Origin: Cycas panzhihuaensis
Taxonomy: Eukaryota; Cycadophyta
Direction of reading: 5' to 3'
Assembly: GCA_023213395.1 (NCBI GenBank)
Contig: CM041465.1
Span: forward strand, 198,469,741-198,533,740
Length of the DNA: 64,000 bases
Below, piece after piece: positions 1 to 11,025 of the stretch (position 1 is the stretch's first letter; each line of letters opens with the position of its first letter). The notes beneath the pieces are model-generated. The model ran no database searches. It saw nothing but the letters and a program-made list of their open reading frames with translations, and was not told where the DNA came from. Made by a program: the position numbers and the translations under genes.

Positions 1-1330
1 CTTAAATTCCTTGAATTTAGTAAAGAGTTTTGATTTCTACTTTAGGAAAGATACCCAAACATTTCTAACATAGTCATTAATAAATGTGATAAAATGACAA
101 CAACCTCCAAAGAATACTTTAGGTATGAGCCCATAAATGTTTTAATATACTAGACCTAAAGGTTCCTTTACATATTAGGCTCTTCCATCTCACCTAAAAG
201 GAGCCTAATGATGTTTTCCCATAACACATGCCTCACAAATACATTTAGTCTACTTTATATTTGGTATACCATGCACCATATTTAATTTATAAAGCAGATA
301 AAGAGTGTTTATATTCAAGTAATCTAGGCATTGATGCCATAATTAGTCTTTTAGAATTTAAGGAGAAACATATGACTTTGAAGTAAATTGATTATTAAAA
401 TATGATGTTGAAGTAGAAGGATCAAAAGTGCAAGCTAAATTACTACAAGAACTAAATTCATGTGGATCGGATCAATGGTCTAGTTATAACATTAAGATTG
501 TATAGTCCTTAATCTTCATATCCTAAGGCAATTAAGTTACCATTCAAATCTATAATCAGGCATTTTCTAAAATGGCTAAACAAAACATCAAAGTTTTATT
601 TATTTATCTAGTTAATTAATAGTAGGTTATGTGTCATTTAGTAAGATGATGTGGAGTATTTGAACTCTTTAATGAGATAAGGACATTACTAATCTTGGTA
701 ACTTCTAGAGTTCTATCTTCTCCAAAATTGGTATATTAATCCTAAATTGGTCTTATATTAGTGAGTTCTTCTAAACCAATCACATATTGTGAGGCACTTG
801 AATCGATCAACTAGGAATGAGTTAATAAAGCAGTGAAGAAATGATTTTAAGAGTTGGCCATGTGGCCTCCTTGATTATGTCTCTAGTTACAATTCCTATT
901 TTTTTGGTTGCTCTAAGGAGCATTCTAATTTTATCTCCTTAGTCTTTGGTAATTTGGATGATTTTGCCTCTATGGCCCCTGATAATTTTTACATCCATAA
1001 TTTTAATTACCCTGCATAGTGGGGTGATTTTGAAACTATTATTGTTAAAGGTCAACTCTATTTTTTCTTCAGTCAGGTGCTATATGTCTAAATTTACCAC
1101 AATAGTGATAAACAATCTAAGGAATATAAGGTGGTTGAGGCTGACATGACTAATATAACTATTGATTAGTCTATTGTTTCAAATTCATTGGACCAAATTG
1201 ATTTATTAAATATGGATGTTATGGTCTTCCTCTATGCTAGGTTATAAATGTTGGTGTGGAAGAGGAAGCACCTATATTCCCCGAATAATTTAAAATGTAT
1301 TCTTTTAAGAGTAGTAGACCCTCAAATGTG
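1..1330 (-). pseudogene. Copia-I gag-protease-integrase remnant
   Basis: Read on the minus strand, 840-1330 is a gag C-terminal region with a zinc-knuckle relic (about 1080-1130, pattern YHYCGKFRHI, in which cysteines look changed to Tyr). At 770-815 lies the protease motif LIDSSASQY, a damaged D-S-G-A site. The block at 190-260 encodes the gag-pre-integrase CEACVMGKHH zinc signature. Bases 1-120 encode the start of the integrase core (FITFINDYVRNVWVSF). Many stop codons and frameshifts interrupt it. The rest of integrase and the RT lie outside the window. It is a dead remnant; family assignment is firm, exact boundaries are not. Confidence 0.75.
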
Positions 1331-2730
1331 CTAAAATCAATACTATCAAGTCAATCTTTTAAAGTAAAAGATTAAAGTTCATGTTTTAAGTAGTAGAAAC
1401 TTTAAAAAGCCCTAAAAAACTAAAAATTTACCAAAAATAGATTTAAAACATTCCTTAAAAGGCTTTGAAAATGATTAAAATTTGATTAAAAAATAAGTTT
1501 AAGTAATCTAAATATGTGACGAATATACTAATTTGAATAACCTAAAGTTTTTAACTTTATAAATAAAATAAAATAAATAATGGCATTTTGAAAAGACGAT
1601 AACAAAGTTTAGATACTAGCAACTAATTCTTTCTACATAAGCTATGAAATCTCATTTTGTTTTCTCTATTATAAAGAGGACATTTCCAAGGTCAGAATGA
1701 GTGGCCATATGGTATAGTTTCAGTAATCCAATAGTTAGGAAAAAGCATATAAAATCAATAATTATGTCTAAATCTATAATATGAAGTAGATCAATCAAAT
1801 TTAAGTGTTAACAAACTTTGTTTGCATATGTATTACCTCTAAATCTTCTACACCAAGCTTTAATCATCAAACAACCATAAAAAAAGATAAGATTATAGTC
1901 CACCACATAAAAATATAGCCCATAGAAATCATTGTTATATAGATGACAATGTTGTGGAGATCTAGAGAAGAGCACTAGAGATTAAATGAGGCAGTAGCCA
2001 TAAAATTAACAAGCCATCAATGACACATCTTATGTAGAGGAACACAGAGGCCATACAAGGAGAGAATAGTTGATCACAGAGGACCATAAACAATAAATGA
2101 TAGCCATGTAGAGACAAATAACAGGTAAGCCAATAGATGTAGAGATGCCAAAAAAACACATAGGGATGTGAGGATGTTTCACAGTGATCATCAGGATGGT
2201 AGCTATGCAAACAATAGCCATGCTAGCAAGAGAAGTAAGCCTAAACAAAGACATAGATGGGAGTCACAAATGGTAGTCTTGCACGTAATCCCTCATGCAG
2301 ATGGAAGCTAAGTATAAGATTTAGAGAGAATTACAACTTACACAAAGGTAAGTATAAACCACTAAAGCCAAGAGATGAATTGAGGTTGCCACTCTATTCA
2401 ACAATCATAATACATCTTAAACATAGCCAATAAATCATATCATAAAGTGTACCTTTTGATATATAGATCAGGTCCTTATATACAACCAAGAGATCATCCA
2501 TTCAAGCTATAAAGCATTTCAATATTTATTCAATGATGTAAAAATTAACGATGAGATTTTACAAAGGATAACTCTTTAATATAAAATCCATTTAATTTGA
2601 TTAACAAATCAAAAAAGCTAGAGGCATATCCATTTTCTCTAATTCAATTGAGACAATGAAGGTGGTAGTTGACATTAGTTACTACACAAAGGGAGGTTGA
2701 GTAAATAGACTGGAAATTGGCTAGAAACTT
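1331..2730 (-). other. Copia-I 5' leader, unrecognised content
   Basis: About 1.4 kb lies between the gag relic and the primer-binding site. The gag-proximal part (about 1400-1760) resembles the matching part of Copia-F (59390-59720), including a shared 'atgagtggycat' block. The rest does not obviously match F. At 1960-2260 two minus-strand frames of 74 and 82 codons stay open and overlap, rich in Leu, Ile and Ser, but I recognise no protein family in them. Confidence 0.5.
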
Positions 2731-2745
2731 GGCTCTGCTACTAAG
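2731..2745 (-). other. primer-binding site of Copia-I
   Basis: The reverse complement reads TTAGTAGCAGAGCC, two mismatches from the plant methionine-tRNA site TGGTATCAGAGCC, and lies directly beside the LTR that starts at 2746. Its orientation sets the element on the minus strand. Confidence 0.65.
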
Positions 2746-3208
2746 TGAAAGGAGAGAGGTCTACCTAGTTTTAGCCTAGGTTCAACACTCATGAATACCC
2801 ATAAAACATTCAATCAATAAATACATAAAGTAACTAAATTCCTTACAAATGCTCCAAAGCATAACTTGCATTAACTCATAATATAAAAGTACATTATATG
2901 ATAAAAGATTACATAGAAGAAAGCCTTGTATAAATAACAAAATAGATTGTTACAATACATATTGAGAATATTAAATGTAATATTATGAAAAGTGATAGTT
3001 GGCACCTTGCATAATTAAATCAACTTTATTACAATTAAATATTGAGAGGAAATAAAACCTCACATACCTAAGTTCACAACATTAAGTTATGACTTAACTC
3101 TTTTATGATAAAGGATCCCTATAAACTATGTATAAATATTATATTAATATAATATAATGGATCTTTGATGAATTAATGAAGTCTATTATTAATTATTCCA
3201 TTATACCA
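2746..3208 (-). repeat. right (5') LTR of Copia-I
   Basis: The LTR starts TGAAAGGAGAG next to the primer-binding site and ends in ...TATACCA. Internal blocks such as 'gttggcacctt' and 'aagttatgactta' match the Copia-F LTR (60841-61324) in the same order. Its partner is off-window. Confidence 0.65.
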
Positions 3209-5390
3209 GGGGTCTATAAAAATAATGGAGATTTGTTGTTTCTAGCTAAGCATAATAAGGTATATGTTATTGTGTGAAGTGAGGTGTAAAATATGCTAAT
3301 ACCTAAGCCTTAGATAAAACTAGGCTATAAAATTAAGCCTTTGCATACCTTCAGGTATAAAGGAGGATTGTTATAGGTTCCCTTACTAAATTAGCATAAG
3401 AAGATTATCAATTGTTTATCCCTTTATAATGCATAAGCTAAAAGTTAGTGCTTAGAAGTTACCCTACTCGAACATCCCTAAATGGTTATAAACCTTATGG
3501 GTGCAGATATTTCTTTATAGATAGTATCCTAAGATATTGAGTTAAGTTATAATAATGATAGAGAAGTTTATCATACAACCTATAAAGTTAAACACTCCTT
3601 TATTAAAGTTTAGTAGGTCTCCCTATCACCTGTATAACATTCATTACATAAATATTCTATACAAAGATCTTGAGACTATTGTACTTTTATCAATATTGTT
3701 AGAAAGCTACTATAAATTTATAATTGTAAGCTAAAGAAATGACTGTGACTTATTACTAAATTTAAATTAGTAAAAACACTCCTTATAAGTACCACTACAA
3801 GCATCAAGATGATCATACAAAAAAAAAAAAAAAAAAACAAACAAAGAGCAACAAGACTATAAAATTAGAGCACTCATTTTATTTTTATAAAATTTACATA
3901 GTTTAGCTTTGAAGCTCTTTTAGTATAGTCATCATCTAGAGACATAACATTAGAGATCATATTTAAACTTTTAGTGTTGTCTATGTCCTATTTGGTCTAC
4001 ATTAGAGTCCATATTAAATTTAATTGAGTGAAGTCCATATTAGAGTCAATATTCAGACCAATTGAGTTTAGTTTTTTACACCCTTAGTACCTCAGTTAGT
4101 TCACTTTAATCTTCGAAAGAGAGAGAGAGAGAGAGGTAATAACTTTGTAAATACTTCTCAGATTTAGATAAGACCTACACCATTAGACTCAATAGAAAAT
4201 AAAATATCCATGATTCTAGAGTAACCATAAAAGTATATACATCTTATTTCAATCAATGTATTGTATTGATCAATCTCTACTAAGTCATTTTTAACTGTCA
4301 TTTTTGAGAAAAACTAGCTTATGGGCATCTCATCGGCTTCATAGGTCAAAACATTTTGCTTACCACTCACCTATATCATCTCAATAAGTTTGTTATAGTT
4401 GTACAAGTATATTAGGTGATTTTTTTACTTAAAATTTAGGGTCAACAATCTATAGACACTGTATACCCCACCCTCTTTTTCCCCTTTCATACATTCCCAC
4501 TTCTTTAACACCCATTGTACTTATCTTTCCTCATTTAATCAAAACCCATTCTTTCATATTTCTCTTATTTATTATATCCCTTTCTTATTACTATATTCCA
4601 CTCTGTTAAGACCCTTTTTATCTTTCATAAATAATCACACCACCAAGCTAAGTCAAGTACCTCTTCTCTTTGGAAATGTAACTCCTTACCATGCATGACA
4701 TACATAAACATGATATATCTAAGATGTCAATGAAGTTTGCAAAAGTAGCCAAAGAGATTACAACTATACATGTCTAACTCTCTAGTTTCATCTCAACATG
4801 AAACTCCAACACCATAAATATTTCACAAGGAAAAACTTTATAAGGTGGAACTACACCTCTCTAATCTCCATATTAGCAAATATTTGATCATAAAATCAAT
4901 ATACCGATATTTGATTCAAACTAGATTCATACTTTCCAGTTAATTAGATATCCCAAGTTGATAAGTTGACATTTGCTTTAATCCACTTGAAAGGAGATGC
5001 CCATCATTGATATAAATGGCAGAGTTAGCAATATCTAATAAATCAAATATGTAATTAATTTTGTAAATGATTCTTTGAGTAATACGAGGAAACATAAGAC
5101 CATTCTTTTTTTAGCCAACTTAATCAATTAAGGCAAACAACTTGAGAGGCATACACTAATAAGTTCTAAGATATTCATAAGTTCCTAGGCATGGTAGAGT
5201 ATGTAAAGCTAGAAGAGTAATATTCATCATTGACCACGATTTTGATTCTAAATATGAAGCAAAATATGAACTACTATTGAGAAACTCCTCTCTACTTAAA
5301 TATGAACCCAAAGCCTCCTTATACATCATTTCCTCTTTTGCCTATCCTAATCCACTATGAGTAAGAAGGATCCTAAGGAAAACTCCTATT
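3209..5390 (+). other. Gypsy-E leader and degenerate gag zone
   Basis: No open frame survives. The zone contains a run of about 19 A (3819-3837), a short GA microsatellite (4118-4136), and a pyrimidine-rich stretch (4460-4630) that corresponds to 8600-8760 of Gypsy-D. I infer gag here from its position before protease; no gag motif is readable. Confidence 0.5.
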
Positions 5391-5394
5391 ATAA

Positions 5395-6857
5395 TTTTGA
5401 TCAACAATGGTGCATCATTAAATTTTATAGATATTATAGTAGTCATACAACTAAACCTTTATATCAACCCAAAAGTGAGTTTTAATTGTTCTTTACCAGG
5501 CCACTACACCCTTCATTGTGTAAGAGTTGTTTAAAACCTCCAAGTCTAATCAATACATATAAACTCAAGTCATATTTTTATGCTTTATCTATTAAGGGAT
5601 CAAATGCCATCGTAGGAGTATAATAGATCCAAACGTGAAGCACTTATAGCACCAATAATTCTCTAAATAATTGATTTATAATACTTGAAGCTCAATATGG
5701 CTAAACTCCCAAACTTAATAGTCTCTGGTCACTACCAAAGAAACTTATTTCCCCTAAGTAGATAAGCAAGCAACTCAATGGTGATATCAAATATATAGTT
5801 AACTTCAACAACATTTAATCATAGTTAGAAGTCCACCTAGATATCCAATCCATTCTAACTAAATACTAATTAGTCTTTACCCTCTTACCTGATAGCTTTT
5901 CCCTATATCATGGATTTTACAACACCACAGAACTCAAGAACCCTAATAATCCCATCAACCTATAACTATATTGAAATTTACTTTTAAAAGAATGAGATTG
6001 ATTGTATTACCAATGAACTCATAGACATAGGAATGATATAGCCTAGTAAAAACCCTTATGTAGCTCTTATTGTGTTAGTTCGTGAAAAAGATGGTTTCTC
6101 TAAACTTTATGTTCATTATAGAGAACTCAACATATTCACCACTATGAATAAGTTTCCCACCCCCTGGATTGATGATATATTTGATGAGATCTATGGGACC
6201 ACATTTTTTTCTAAATTAAACTTATAATTTGGATACTATCAAAACTAATAGCACCTAAAGACAAATACAAAATAACTTTTTAAACTTATCATGGATACCT
6301 CAAGTTTCAAGTCATGCTATTTGAGCTATTCAATACTTCTTCAATCTTTTAAGCCCTCATGAATACAATTTTTCTACCTTATCTTCATAAATTTATTATT
6401 ATCTTCTTGGATGATATATTTATTTATAGTGTCAACATGTCTTTACATCTCCAACATTTAAAAATTACTTTTGAAATTCTTGAGTAAAACTAGTTATATG
6501 CCAAGATTCTAAAATATAAATTTGGTAAGAATTTAACTATAGTACCTCGGTCACATCATTTTCATAGAAGGTATATGAGTTGATCTAGATAAAATATCAA
6601 TCATTACTAAGTAGCCCACACTAATTATGGGATTTCATTAGACTAAATAGCTTGTATCATCATTTCGTAAAAAAATATGCATCTATTGTAGGCTCCTTAA
6701 TAAATTTACTCTATAAGGACTTTTTCTAATGGTCATCAATTGCTAACAATGTTTTTAACCATTTGAAAATGTTCATATCAATCACACTAGTCCTTACCAC
6801 CCTAAATTTTTTTTAGCTTTTTTAATTAGAGTATAATGATTTAGGTGTTAAGTTAAG
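5395..6857 (+). pseudogene. Gypsy-E protease-RT-RNase H remnant
   Basis: The aspartic protease relic at about 5395-5530 reads ILINNGASLNF, where a D-x-G-A site is expected, followed by LPGHYTLH. The reverse transcriptase spans about 5990-6690. Recognisable segments are LIVLVREKDGFSKLYVHYR, the KFPTPWIDDI segment, and a degraded catalytic region FLDDIFIYS near 6400-6425. The RT/RNase H linker (SSIANNVFNHLK) lies at about 6730-6770, and the reading breaks at 6857 where the Gypsy-D LTR starts. Numerous stops and frameshifts make it non-functional. The closest in-window relative is the Gypsy-D pol at 39300-40280. Confidence 0.8.
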
Positions 6858-7260
6858 GGTTATCTATTACATGACCACATGGTATTAATAGAACTAAGAT
6901 ACTAAAACTCAAGGTTAAGGTATTGGGAGGTTAATTTCTAGTCATTAACTTAGGTGCACAAACCATTAAAACCACCAATGAAATGTAAGGCCACTTGGCC
7001 CACCAACAAGATTATAGGAGAAAAGCTCTCTTTTGTTTATTTGAGGGCTATAAATTAAAAAATAAAGTTCTTTTATAATCATTTTATCTTAAGAGATTGG
7101 TACTTTGATACTCTTTAGTTTTCATTGGTGCTCATTTGTGCTCTTTAGTGACCTTCAATTTTGTAATTAATTTTCCTTAATAATATAAGTGTTATATTTT
7201 CCTACATATTTCTCCATTATCTATTTTATGTGTGAAAAAAAGTAGGATAGTCATATCTCA
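6858..7260 (+). repeat. 5' LTR of Gypsy-D
   Basis: It aligns end to end with 50711-51113 at identical length (403 bp). The first two bases read GG here against TG in the partner; it ends ...TCATATCTCA. A methionine-tRNA-type primer site follows after two bases. Confidence 0.85.
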
Positions 7261-7262
7261 AG

Positions 7263-7276
7263 TGGTATTAGAGATA
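7263..7276 (+). other. primer-binding site of Gypsy-D
   Basis: The sequence TGGTATTAGAGATA is close to the plant TGGTATCAGAG methionine-tRNA site and lies two bases after the 5' LTR. It establishes that 6858-7260 is a 5' LTR rather than the 3' LTR of Gypsy-E. Confidence 0.8.
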
Positions 7277-9331
7277 GGTTATAGATCCAATTGGAAGTAG
7301 TAAGCTTGAAAGAAACCAAGAAGAAAGAAATTTTTTTCCCTCGGCATATCACTATAATCCCTTCTCTATAGTTTTGTTTTTTTTTTTTCAACTAGTATCT
7401 ATTCAAATTTATTATAAATTCATCAAGCTACCAATAGGTAATAATGTCTCATTCTATCTCTCCCTTTTCCCCTAGTGATTAGGTAGAGACCTTGCATTGG
7501 GAGTCTTTAAATATTATTGGGATCTATCATTCTAAGCTAAGTATGTATGGTCGTAAAGTTGCATAAGACATGAAGTACTATAATAAATACTTATATAAGC
7601 TTCAAATAGAAACTGACTATGAAAGTAAGCCTCTATATACCCTTAAGTATATCAAAGGATCCTTTTAGGTTTCCTCCTTCAATGTAGAGTACGAAACCTA
7701 TTAATTATTTATCCCTATGTAGTACATGAGTTAGCAGTTAGCATCTAAAAGCTACGCTTCATTAATATCCTTACATGGTTATTGACTTTATAAAGATACA
7801 CTTTCCTTCGTAGGTGGTTCCCTAAAATATTGAGCTAAGTAATAATATTAATAAGCAAATTTATCAAAGGGCCTGTAGAGATAGATAATCCTTTGTCAAT
7901 GTCTAGTAGGCTTCCTCTGATTATCTTTACCACTTCCTTAATAAAAGTATTCATCATAGAATCACTCAAACTACTATATTTCTGAAATTAAAAAAATCAT
8001 CTATTATTGATACTACTATAATTCTTAATATAAGCCCTTAAAGTTACTATACATTTAAAGACACATAGGATGAACCTACAATAATGGTACCACCTAAAGA
8101 TTAATAGCATATAAGTAATAATATAATACCTATCAATAGAGCACCATATCTTTGATTATTCCTATCTAAGCCTTCAACTACAATTTTGAATTTAGTACTA
8201 GTTGAATCCATCACGCATTCTTAGTCCACTCCCTAAAAAAATGAAGGTTAAAATAAGTCCACAAGGTTACTTTAATGAATACTTCTTTATTTCTAATGAA
8301 ACCTATACCATTAGACTCATGACGAAAGAAAAAAGAAAATCTACATAAAAAGGAATTATCTTATAAATTTATACATCTTATTTTAGTCAATGTGTTGGGC
8401 TAATAAATTTGTAATAGGTTGGTTTCTAACAATAATTTCTAGAAAAAGTTACTCGTATGATACCCATGGGTCCCATAATAAAAACATTTTTACTTTAAAC
8501 TCATATACACCATTTCAATGAGATTTTCATGCTCACTCTAATTTAATAGATGATTTTCTTACATACTTTTAGAGTTTAGAGGCTATAGACACCTTATGAC
8601 CCCCTGATTTTCTATTCCTTTAGGTATAATTCTCACTTCTATATCTTGCTCTATCTATCTAACTATAATTTGGTACATCCCCTTCTATCTTACTCATCTT
8701 ATTATATCTCCTTCTTCTTACTTATGTCCCACTTTCTATAATCCTTTTCTTTTTATATAATAATTCCTACATCTCAAGCAAAACGTATTTCTACACTGAA
8801 AACTTAATTCTTAGAATTTGAAAAAGAAGTAAATGCCAACATGTCTTCTCTTGCATCTAAGTTAGATATCATAATAATACTAAACTAAATACTTCAGATG
8901 TTAACACAATCATCTTAATTAAACTCTAAATGTTTAAGTAGCATATCTCCAATACAACATTCAAGCAACCCTCCTCCATGCCAGCCATAACTTTACCACA
9001 AGATCAATATTCTTAACTTTGATCTAGATCTAAATAGAGATAATGCTTACATATAGATCAGTAGACTTGAATCTTATTTTCCCTTAACCTAATGATTGAA
9101 GAGGAGTAATTAACATTTATATCTATTCATATAAAAAGTTGAGTACATCATTAGTTCTATTGGTAGTAATGAGAATACCCACAAAATGAGACATAGACAA
9201 ATTTCTCCATATGTTTTTTTAATCTATATAAAGAAATTTAAAACTATTTTTTCTTTAATCAACTTATAAGACCAAAATAGGTATCCTAAGTTGAAATATA
9301 TACAAATAATTTTTGAACCTTATATAATTAC
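7277..9331 (+). other. Gypsy-D leader and degenerate gag
   Basis: This is about 2 kb without an open frame. An ATG at 7448 opens a short frame (MSHSISPFSPSD then stop) at the position expected for gag. The rest is alignable to Gypsy-E 3209-4700. It ends at ATTAC (9327-9331), the left copy of the target duplication of element A; the second copy at 38740-38744 continues the Gypsy-D sequence. Confidence 0.6.
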
Positions 9332-9662
9332 GGTTGGGGTTAACGTTCATCACACCACTCCTACCATTTATACATGTGAGTGCACATGTGTGAAGGTAAG
9401 TAAGGTAAGGTTAAAGTTACTTTAGTTAAGTATTATTTTATTATATTTTAAATTTTGGAGGTTGAGGAGGTTTCCCTCCTCCCTCAAACTATATCTCTGT
9501 TGGGGTGACAAACCCTGGTGTCTTTTGACACCACCTTTATTTTAGACATTTGTAATACTCTCTCAAAGATGGATTGAATACAAAAGATTATTGTATTTAT
9601 GCAACAATGGTTTTAATTACTTCATGTATTGCTCTGCTCTGTCTCGATTTTACAAACCAACA
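9332..9662 (+). repeat. 5' LTR of element A
   Basis: It matches the split 3' LTR (25480-25540 + 38465-38739) along its length. The first base pair of the TG terminus is mutated to GG; it ends ...ACCAACA. It contains a perfect 7-bp stem-loop TGGTGTC-TTTT-GACACCA at 9516-9533. Confidence 0.85.
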
Positions 9663-9664
9663 TT

Positions 9665-9676
9665 TGGTATCAGAGC
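9665..9676 (+). other. primer-binding site of element A
   Basis: TGGTATCAGAGC is a perfect match to the methionine-tRNA primer site used by most plant copia elements, two bases after the 5' LTR. Confidence 0.9.
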
Positions 9677-10515
9677 AAAGATCCTGCGTACAATGGCTCA
9701 GATTTTGGCCTGTTGAAATTTTCTTTGAGAAGTAAGAAGATCCATTAGTTTCTGAAGCAGATCTACTCACTGCAAGTCAAATACTGGTTCTATTCATCTT
9801 CTATGAAGCTTGTTAGCAGTTTCTTATATTAATTTTTATTAAACGTTTTGATTATTTCTAATTTATATCTGTAAAATAACACATATTTTCATAGATATAT
9901 GTACGATCACTGCTATAATTAGTAAAACATTCCAGATCTCATCACTCTACGAAGATTTTATTAACAAGTTTTACATATTTTGTTAAATATTTGGCTATTT
10001 TTAGTGTATTTGGTTTATTTATTCAATATTTTTCTAGATCTATGCAATAATTGCTCTATATTCAGCCTAACAAGTTTTTTGGAGAAGTTATGCTGAGTTT
10101 TCATTTGATAATTTATAATATTTTATTGTATATTCACTATTTTTTTAAGGTTTATCAAGGAACTTGTGCTTTTATAGGCTGGTTTAGTCTCCACTGTGAA
10201 CGAAACCCTAGTAAATCATTATTCATTTTGAAGCTCTCTGAGTCAGCTCCATACTAAATTCAATAGTTTCATTTTCTGTCACTCTTACTGCAAGATCAAG
10301 CTTTTGGAAGTTTGCCTCCTCACTCTTGGTACTTAAAACCCTAAGGTAAATTAAAAATATTTTTTTCTCTTTGTTTCTTACTTTTAGTAAGGTCGTACTA
10401 CCTCCAAGGGCCCTCTAAGCTATTGATCTAGTGTAGTAATTTATTTTTTCATTTATGCCTGCCATGGTAACAAAGATCTATAATTGCACACTATTTTTTT
10501 TAGTTTTTCATCCTT
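9677..10515 (+). other. leader of element A, proximal part
   Basis: No coding content is recognised. Blocks at 9960-10260 match Copia-C at about 40690-40960 in order ('caataattgctctatattcagcctaac' area against 'caggctaac', and the shared 'ggtttagtctcc' region), showing a shared long leader. A 68-codon open frame at 10051-10257 has no recognisable domain. Confidence 0.55.
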
Positions 10516-10529
10516 TTATATATATAAAA

Positions 10530-11025
10530 ATATATATTCTTTAAGATATTTTATTGCAGATCTCTCTAGGTGCCTTTTTTTTTCTTCATTTATCATTTTT
10601 ATGAGGCTATCCAAGGCTCTATATTTAGATTCCATATGACCGATCTGGAGGCACACAAGCAGCTCTCTTATGTTCCATTGAATTGCCTCACATCTCGCTA
10701 TACAACTTATCTTGATCAATGTTAAAGGAATGGTCACTTCTCCTAATATACCCATTTTTACTAGTAGACTACAATCGTGAAGATTTAGGTGAAGCTTGGT
10801 AGCTAACGCACCACGACTGCTCTGCACTTGGAGTTTTTTGCCATAGTTTTGGTCCTTGTAGTCTCTGACAAGTTTCATCTTCTCGTGTAAAGTATTCACC
10901 ACAGCTTAAAGTTGTTTTTTACATAGAGAATTCTTCATAAAGTAAGGATGGCTTGCTAAATCAGACAACCATAGAGGAAGTTGGTCAAGTTTGCCAAGTT
11001 TGATACTCTATTCACTGCATGTCCA
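10530..11025 (-). pseudogene. captured fragment of an armadillo-repeat protein gene
   Basis: The minus strand holds an open frame (10902-10516) plus upstream in-frame homology to about 11025 interrupted by one TAA. It resembles the N-terminal region of a conserved plant ARM-repeat family, as I recall it from Arabidopsis proteins such as At2g45720 and At1g01830. Recognisable pieces in order are LPLWLSDLASHPYF, KNSLCKKQL, KLVRDYKDQN, LHLNLHDCSLLVKMGILGE, NIRELLVCLQIGHMESKYRA and ALDSLIKMINEEKK. The sequence then drifts into noise near 10530, before the ARM repeats proper. It lies within element A, antisense to it, and Copia-C has nothing similar at the matching place. I infer gene-fragment capture. 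Family recall is from memory and unverified. Confidence 0.75.

Larger units (their letters stand above)
1..3208 (-). mobile_element. Copia-I, Ty1/copia element, truncated by window edge
   Basis: A degenerate Ty1/copia LTR retrotransposon reads right to left and leaves the window at base 1. From the right it shows one LTR (2746-3208), a methionine-tRNA primer-binding site (2731-2745), a long leader, gag, protease, and the start of integrase. It belongs to the same family as Copia-F (55223-61324): the gag/protease block at about 840-1330 matches 57890-58370 with the same order of features, and the LTRs share several blocks. It sits in the leader of Gypsy-E, so Gypsy-E's own 5' LTR should lie beyond the left edge. 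The left LTR and the target duplication cannot be checked here. Confidence 0.8.
3209..6857 (+). mobile_element. Gypsy-E, Ty3/gypsy element, left part
   Basis: This is the left visible part of a Ty3/gypsy element that resumes at 51114 after the Gypsy-D insertion. The leader and gag zone (3209-5390) matches the leader of Gypsy-D (about 7495-8700) block by block, for example the 'ctaagcatataat' and 'ctatagacacc' areas, so E and D belong to one family. Protease and reverse transcriptase relics follow. The break at 6857 falls inside the RNase H region, and the reading resumes in the same domain at 51114. Its 5' LTR is not visible, probably because Copia-I inserted into the leader. Confidence 0.75.

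Noticed and set aside
3819-3837. LINE or SINE poly(A) tail
   Set aside because: No RT motifs or tRNA-like promoter upstream and no target duplication found around it; it lies in the Gypsy-E leader.
6858-7260. 3' LTR of Gypsy-E
   Set aside because: A primer-binding site follows it and no polypurine tract precedes it; the E RNase H reading is broken here and resumes at 51114, so it is the 5' LTR of Gypsy-D.
10516-10902. A real small gene of 128 codons
   Set aside because: Homology extends upstream through a stop codon and covers only the N-terminal portion of the presumed family, so it is a fragment.
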